Shown here: piece after piece, positions 58,883 through 64,000 of the stretch
Position numbering within the stretch: the first letter of the stretch is position 1
How the letters are laid out: each line of letters begins with the position of its first letter
The notes under the pieces: generated by a model
Database searches by the model: none
The model's input: the letters and a program-made list of their open reading frames with translations, nothing else
What the model was told of the DNA's origin: nothing
Position numbers and translations under genes: made by a program
Origin: Narthecium ossifragum
Taxonomy: Eukaryota > Streptophyta > Magnoliopsida > Dioscoreales > Nartheciaceae
Direction: 5' to 3'
Assembly: GCA_963920575.1 (NCBI GenBank)
Contig: OY986975.1
Location: 20,305,897 to 20,369,896, forward strand
Length of the DNA: 64,000 nucleotides

Positions 58883-58921
<39 letters not shown>
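58883..58921. repeat. (GA)n microsatellite upstream of the truncated dirigent copy
   Basis: About 19 uninterrupted GA units lie in the leader/promoter region on the transcribed side of the 58278-58841 copy. The intact copy has a shorter GA tract at the corresponding place (52345-52370). Confidence 0.9.
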
Positions 58922-58924
<3 letters not shown>

Positions 58925-59051
58925 TGGTGTTGCAGGTAAAGAGAAAGGTGCTTATTATTGACTAAATTCATCCATAGTTTGACTAAGTAGACTGTTCTAT
59001 ATAATTAAGCTCCACGTTTGCAAGAGAGAGCTGGGGTCTAATTGTTTTAAG

Positions 59052-60391
59052 GGGTAAAAAGGGTTTTGGCACCTCCAGTTTTCAAAAATAAGTGATTTGA
59101 TACCTCGTAAAATTTGATTCTCGAATTGATACATTCAAGTATTGAAATTGCGTGATCTAGTATCAAATCACATACGGCGTCTGTGTAGACTGACGGAAAC
59201 CGGCACGTGTCCAGTTAGTTAACCCCCCCCCCCACACCAACCACTTAACTCACTCATGCGCCAGCGTGTGAGGGGAAGGAGATGCGGCCGCAACCTAGTC
59301 CCAAGACGCCGTGGGAAGCTTCGTTGAATCGAATGGGTGCGAGCGGAGGTGGACGAGACGGCATCGCTGGTCGGGGAGGGGTCGGAGGCCTTGATGGTGG
59401 CGGGTTCATGGGAGAAGAAGCCGACGGAGGAGGAGGTGTTGATGGTGGCGGATTCGTGGGAGAAGAAGCCGACGGCGGAGGAGGTGTCGGCGTAGGAGTA
59501 GCGGTAGCGGCAGGAGGAGTGGAGGCGGGTGTGGTTCCAAGGCAGCGGAAGGAGGAGGAGAGGCGGGGGAAGAAGGAGGAGGAGGAGGGGCGGAGGCAGC
59601 CATTCTTGGTCGTCGAGGAACAAGCCCTCGAGCATGGTGGAGGATGGTGCGCCCCAAGGAAGGACATGAACCCGGTTGCAGCGCCGCCAGGTTCCTGGTC
59701 GTCGAGGAACAAACCCTCGAACACGCGGAACTCACCCTCCATGGGCGCAAATAACAGCACCGCCGATCATCATCGTGGAGATGAGCAGCGATCCGACGTT
59801 GGTGAGGAAGATGACAACGATCGTGAGGAGGACGAGCCCTTCGAGTGCCTCGCGGTCAGAGACGGTTCAGCTGAGGATGACAAGCGGGGGATCGGAAGGG
59901 CAGAAGAGATACAGGAAGCACCAGGCAGAAAGGAGGGAGAGCAGAGGAGGAGGGAGATGGGCTGCGAGAGGTGGGAGGCAGCAAGAATTCCTGCGAGGAC
60001 GGTGGCATAGTTGGCACGGAAGCAAGCGAGATTCTTGCGGAGGCGAGAGGTGGCATCGGATAGGGAATCCGGGCCGGTGAGGGCGGAGCAGTCGAGGACC
60101 TCGGACTAGGGGCGGCCGTGGGCGAGGAAGCGCTGCACGGTGTCGGTGAGGTGTGAGAGGAGTTGACGCGCCGCAGCCGCGGGGGGTGGAGGAGGGGTTG
60201 GCGTCGGTGGCGGGTCGGGGGTTAACTAACTGGCCACGTGCAGTTTCCGTCAGCCTACACAGAGGCCGTCTGTAATTTGGCACTAAATCGCGCAATTTCA
60301 AAACTTGGATGTATCAATTCGAGAACCAAATTTTACGAGATACCAAATCACCTATTTTTAAAAGCTGGAGGTACCAAAACCCTTTTTACCC
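59052..60391. mobile_element. Pack-MULE-like element, 1340 bp
   Basis: The ends are long inverted repeats of about 170 bp (59052-59228 and 60220-60391), starting GGGTAAAAAGGGTTTTGG and ending CCAAAACCCTTTTTACCC. The flanks carry a perfect 10-bp direct repeat, TTGTTTTAAG (59042-59051 and 60392-60401), as expected for a Mutator-like element. The interior is GC-rich, unlike the surroundings, has no transposase, and contains a recognisable fragment of a PRA1-family gene on the minus strand. It is inserted upstream of the truncated dirigent copy. Confidence 0.88.
59650..60165 (-). pseudogene. captured PRA1-family (prenylated Rab acceptor) gene fragment
   Basis: On the minus strand, pieces in order match plant PRA1 proteins: DTVQRFLAHGRP, PDSLSDATSRLRKNLACFRA, AWCFLYLFCPSDPPLVI, SDREALEGLVLLTIVVIFL, TNVGSLLISTMMIGGAVICA and FEGLFLDDQEP. 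The frame shifts between several of them, so no protein is made as read. PRA1 proteins are small ER/Golgi membrane proteins that act on Rab GTPases. The LFLDDQE-coding segment is repeated about 88 bp further on (59605-59635 and 59693-59723). The long plus-strand open frame over this region (59282-60010) is its shadow. Confidence 0.8.
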
Positions 60392-60401
60392 TTGTTTTAA
60401 G

Positions 60402-60888
60402 TGTAATTTTTATGGACATAAACATAAATAAAAACAGTGAACAAAATATGTTTTCTAGTAAATATGCATTAAACAACGAATTGAAGATTTTATATTTTTT
60501 TCAAGAAAATCGAATTGCGAAGGCTGTGTATTTTAATGTAACAAATTAAAACTGAAAATAGAGAATGAAAATATGAAATTGTTTCGCAAGTCATTTGCTC
60601 CCCATAGGATCTTTGTGGTCGATTTTTTCATATGCATAAATTAACTCATCAAAATATTTTTTGAAGTAACCAAGAAACTTATTTATCTATTATCTTATAG
60701 CTTACTTTTTGCTAAATAAAAGCAGTTTAATTATGATTGTTAGATTGATTCAGTGATAGTACAAATGAAGCAACCCAAGAGGTCAATTGCCTGCAATTTT
60801 CTAGAATAATTGATGCTTATCTATTATATAAGATCGGGTGTATTCTATCATGCGGCTAAGGATACTTGATCCAAGTTACAATATCATT
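60402..60888. other. intergenic DNA
   Basis: AT-rich. No gene or repeat ends are recognised. Confidence 0.3.
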
Positions 60889-61017
60889 TAGAAGTGCAGG
60901 TGTGTTTTGTTCACCCCACGGAGGACGAGCTCATCGCCGGAGATGCCCGTAGCAGAGGAGGAGGAGGACGAAGAAGAAGGCAGAGAGATAGGCATTAGTG
61001 GAAGCAAATGAAGGCAT
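60889..61017 (-). pseudogene. dirigent pseudogene, 5' fragment
   Basis: Starting at ATG 61017-61015, the sequence follows the 36047 gene (SFASTNAYLSAFFFV), including about 20 bases of its leader. It then lacks part of the leader-peptide coding region, is out of frame, and ends at the equivalent of LHFY (60889). It complements the 3' piece at 49672-49955, which starts a few codons further on. Confidence 0.85.
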
Positions 61018-61978
61018 TGTGAGGTTTTGAAGCATGGGAGCTCTCATTGAGTTGCATCCACATGAGTCGTGATTGTTGGAAAAAGTTAGGATTTTTGCTT
61101 TTACTAGGTACCAAGTAATCCTTTACACACGGGCGCACGAGCACGGCCACGGCGGCGGTGCTCGCATGTGGATACCTCTTTCTATTCCACTCAAGTGTTC
61201 AAAGCATAGAAGCTTCTTTTTTTTTGACGAATTGAGACCTGAGGTGAGGACACCTAGGCTGGGGAAACAAAATACAACAAATCTGGATTTAGTACCCTAA
61301 CACCAAGATACCAGTCCTCAAAGCATAGAAGCTTCAAATACTATAAACTAGTGGAATGTTTTCTCCACAACGAATGTGAGACTAAACATTTTACTACACC
61401 ATATAGGCTCCTCCATTTGGTTATCAAAATGGGCTTTCTCTTGGCCCATTTGATTCAACCCCTTTAGGCTTAGCCCACACTTATTTAATAAGTGTTTTGG
61501 GCTTTTATACAAGCCTTAATCCAATAGTGATTTATGTACATGGGCCAGAGCATGTACATTACATATGTCATCGAATCAGCAGTGAGATAGCGATTGGTTG
61601 ATCGAGTTCATTACTAGAACAATACCGATGGACTAAATCAATCAATCGATATATACCTACCGATTGAATGTACCAATGATCGAATCGGTAGTGATGTACC
61701 GATCAGTTGATCTAGTCCATCGGTAAAATAATACCGATGGAATAGATCAATCAATCTGTATCTCACTACCGATTAGAGGGCATATGCAATATACATGTCA
61801 CGTGGCCATATAAACAAATATTTATTCCATCGGTGTATGTAAGGTCTTCCGTACATAGAAATAAAGCTCACTTTATATTCTTAAAAGACTTGACTTTTTA
61901 TTTTTAAAATATTTGAGCTCTCCTTGTTTATTCCGATAAAAGTCTGTGCATTTAAAGGATATACAAGAATGAATAATG
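61018..61978. other. intergenic DNA with foldback repeats
   Basis: 61575-61775 contains two tandem copies of the ACCGATGGA foldback family. 61790-61975 repeats 50290-50510. A T-run with following sequence near 61217 may be an old LINE tail. No gene. Confidence 0.55.
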
Positions 61979-62035
61979 ATCCGGGTCCTCCCAAAAGTGG
62001 GAGGACCCGATCCTCCTCCACCTATAAGGTGGAGG
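61979..62035. repeat. strong hairpins abutting the assembly gap
   Basis: CCGGGTCCTCCCA and TGGGAGGACCCG form a 12-bp stem with a four-base loop, followed by CCTCCACCT and AGGTGGAGG forming a second stem cut by the N run. It looks like the end of a foldback or MITE element inserted here, and may be why assembly stopped. Confidence 0.75.
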
Positions 62036-62235
62036 NNNNNNNNNNNNNNNNNNNNNNNNNNNNNNNNNNNNNNNNNNNNNNNNNNNNNNNNNNNNNNNNN
62101 NNNNNNNNNNNNNNNNNNNNNNNNNNNNNNNNNNNNNNNNNNNNNNNNNNNNNNNNNNNNNNNNNNNNNNNNNNNNNNNNNNNNNNNNNNNNNNNNNNNN
62201 NNNNNNNNNNNNNNNNNNNNNNNNNNNNNNNNNNN
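62036..62235. other. assembly gap (200 N)
   Basis: Exactly 200 N, a fixed placeholder. By comparison with 50.5-52.4 kb the missing sequence should hold about 1.9 kb including a dirigent gene on the minus strand. Confidence 0.99.
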
Positions 62236-62600
62236 GTACGATATATATAACAGAAAAATCAGAGAAAGGTGTTTATTAATTAAAGTGGCTAAATTCACCT
62301 AATAAATTGACGGAGTGTCTATATCTATTATATTCATTATATAATATAAGATTTTATGACTACTCATCTATTTTCTCAGTCATAGAAAATGAGCGGTGGA
62401 TGTGAATGGTCCGGGATAATGGGGGTGGGTGGTTCCCGCGGATCAGGTGAGCACGGGCCCACCTACTAATTTATATGCATCAGTTATATACAAGTTTTGT
62501 GTATGCAGGAGATAGCTGAGGTCTGATTGGTTTTGGAAGAAGCAGATGCTTGCAAGCGGCAAGCTTGCCATGCGTATGTAAAGTTGACAAGTTGGGAGCA
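62236..62600 (-). promoter_or_regulatory. duplicated dirigent promoter segment
   Basis: Strongly similar to 52417-52830, the region upstream of the intact dirigent gene (AATCAGAGAAAGGTGTTTAT, GTGGCTAAATTCACCTAATA, GCTTGCAAGCGGCAAGCTTG-type words). The gene it would drive must lie in the gap. Confidence 0.75.
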
Positions 62601-63279
62601 GGGGTGGCAATCCGGATCATGATCCGTGAACCTGATCCGACCCAACCCAAGATAAACGGGTTCGGGTTATAAACGAATCGGGTCAGGTTGACTCGCGAGT
62701 TAGACGGGTCAACCCGTTTACCCCTTACCCTCTCCCTCTCCTCCATAGGCTCCACTGAGTCACTAACTCAGGCTCTCACCCCCCCCCCCCTTCGTCTTCC
62801 CCTCCGATCTCAAAGACCTCGAAGAAGACGAAGAAGAACAAGGACAAGGCCTCTCAACCGACCCCTGTTGCCTCCTCCGCGTCGCCTCCATACCGGATCC
62901 GGTTCACCCAGCCGGACCAGACCCCGTCGACTGTTCTCGTGGACGGGAGCCGAGGATCGACGACGGGGTTTATATGTGTGGGGATCACTGGAGCTCCGCG
63001 TCACCTTCGATGGACCCTCGTGTCCAGTAGGATGGCTGTGAGGCCTCACTGATAGTATAAGTAAGAACTCATTGGCTAAATAAGGAATGATAAGTAAAGA
63101 ATTCCTCACATAAGTGAGGAATTCATATGCTAAGGAATTCTCTCATTTCTATCTCTCTTATTTGTGTCAGCTGTCAGGTGCCATTAATTCTCTCATTTCT
63201 CTCTCTCGTATTTGTGTTAGGTGCCATTAAATGATGAGAGAGAGTTTGGAAGGGGTATTTTGGTTCCGAATTTATGAAT
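62601..63279. other. insertion-like GC-richer segment
   Basis: Begins AGGGGTGGCAATCCGGATC, like hAT-type MITE ends, with inverted CGGGTCAA/TTGACCCG words at 62630-62720. 62760-63030 is GC-rich with short open frames that I do not recognise; it could be a captured gene piece. 63120-63250 repeats the AATTCTCTCATTTCT motif. No gene is supported. Confidence 0.35.
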
Positions 63280-63795
63280 TTGGTCTGTTTTGTAAACAAA
63301 CATGAAAGTGTCCTTCGATTGACAAATCGAAACACAAATGAATTTTAAAAAAAAATTATACGTTTTCATGTGAATCACTGCTCTACATATGAGGCAAATA
63401 AAAGCTGATAATGAAAGAATATTTGGAAATCTTCCACAATTAAAGATGAATATGAAAGTTTAACAACATTCTACATGGTTGCGTATAAAAATCACGTAAG
63501 AGCTTAATTTATTATAATGATTGAAACTGTAGTCATACTAAACTAATTGATTAAAATGTGCACATTAATTAAAGAGCTTAAAGATCCAGCATCTGTTCTA
63601 AATATTCATATCTCTTCCACCTTTTATGCTTAATTAATCAAGTGTAAAATACATATATAATGAACTAATGAGAAGGACCAACTCGCAAAACAAAGTTTGT
63701 ATTGGGATGCAAATGCAACAAAACTAGTTTCAAAACACAACGCGTCCAGACGACTCAGGGACTAGTATGGACAATACGCAAAATAGACAGGACTT
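63280..63795 (-). other. duplicated 3' flank of the dirigent genes
   Basis: Parallels 51300-51697 (shared AAAAGCTGATAATGAAAGAA, CTTCCACAATTAAA, ACCAACTCGCAAA, TATTGGGATCCAAATGCAAC-like words), with short insertions. It contains no gene. Confidence 0.7.
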
Positions 63796-64000
63796 TTATG
63801 TCGAAGTGTACATAACAAAGACGTTATACTCCACAACGGCATTTCCAGTTATGAGATCGAACTCATACGTGTTAGCCAAAGCATAACCCCGGGCAAACCG
63901 GAACCGGCCGCTGCCGCCGACCACCGGCATCTTCCTCATGTCCGAGAACACAGTGTTCCTGTCGAGCACCGCCAGGCTGCTGCCGTTGAACTCCCCGTCG
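63796..64000 (-). CDS. dirigent protein, partial (5' part beyond the window)
   Basis: The C-terminal 67 residues of a dirigent protein, stop at 63796-63798. It shows [50 protein letters not shown] and the end [11 protein letters not shown], two residues longer than the 51698 gene. Substitutions relative to that gene (G to D in VLDRN, E to K in RKMP) fall in conserved positions. The frame is open to the window edge, so whether the gene is intact cannot be judged. Confidence 0.9.
   Translation of the reverse strand, partial: DGEFNGSSLAVLDRNTVFSDMRKMPVVGGSGRFRFARGYALANTYEFDLITGNAVVEYNVFVMYTST

Noticed and set aside
59282..60010. 242-codon plus-strand open frame in the Pack-MULE, Gly/Glu-rich
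   Set aside because: It is antisense to recognisable PRA1 blocks and its composition is the complement of Pro/Ser/Leu coding sequence. No domain is visible.

Overview
The window is nuclear DNA of a flowering plant, most likely a monocot. The evidence is spliceosomal genes with GT-AG introns, one plant-type tRNA-Arg, GC-rich single-exon dirigent genes beside AT-rich introns, and a dense load of plant transposon families: Tourist-like MITEs, hAT, MULE, LINE and LTR elements. I cannot name the species. Two runs of exactly 200 N (35194-35393 and 62036-62235) are assembly placeholders.

The left part (0.8-25.6 kb) is ordinary gene space. A 16-exon SAC-domain phosphoinositide phosphatase lies at 808-9831 (+). 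A tRNA-Arg(TCG) lies at 10788-10861 (-). An 11-exon SNAP50/SRD2-like subunit of the snRNA-activating complex lies at 11576-18876 (-). A four-exon bZIP protein of the At4g06598 type lies at 21112-25624 (+). In all three protein genes the exon phases join into one open frame. A dense cluster of Tourist-like MITEs (about 19.08-20.19 kb) separates SNAP50 from bZIP.

From 26.8 to 44.4 kb the sequence is mostly mobile DNA: a decayed MuDR transposase, a LINE endonuclease, a 1.4-kb solo LTR with a perfect target duplication, a frameshifted OR23-like F-box/kelch exon, a dirigent gene followed by a MITE nested in a MITE, and a 3.77-kb hAT element with perfect 8-bp target duplication and one in-frame stop in its transposase. 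An ACD11-like glycolipid-transfer gene (46621-48898, +) is the next intact host gene.

The right part (49.4-64 kb) is a decaying dirigent tandem cluster. It holds an intact gene (51698-52327, -), a 3'-truncated copy (58278-58841, -), a partial gene cut by the window end (63796-64000, -) and two complementary pseudogene pieces (49672-49955 and 60889-61017). Flank comparison predicts a further copy hidden in the second assembly gap. The cluster is broken up by a zf-GRF relic, CYP89A-like fragments, two LTR pieces and a 1.34-kb Pack-MULE-like element carrying a PRA1-family gene fragment.

I found no operon-like or obviously new multi-gene system. The most informative items are the Pack-MULE with its captured PRA1 sequence, the nearly intact hAT, the nested MITE whose empty site can be reconstructed, the possible hAT footprint in a dirigent pseudogene, and the dirigent gene predicted inside an assembly gap.
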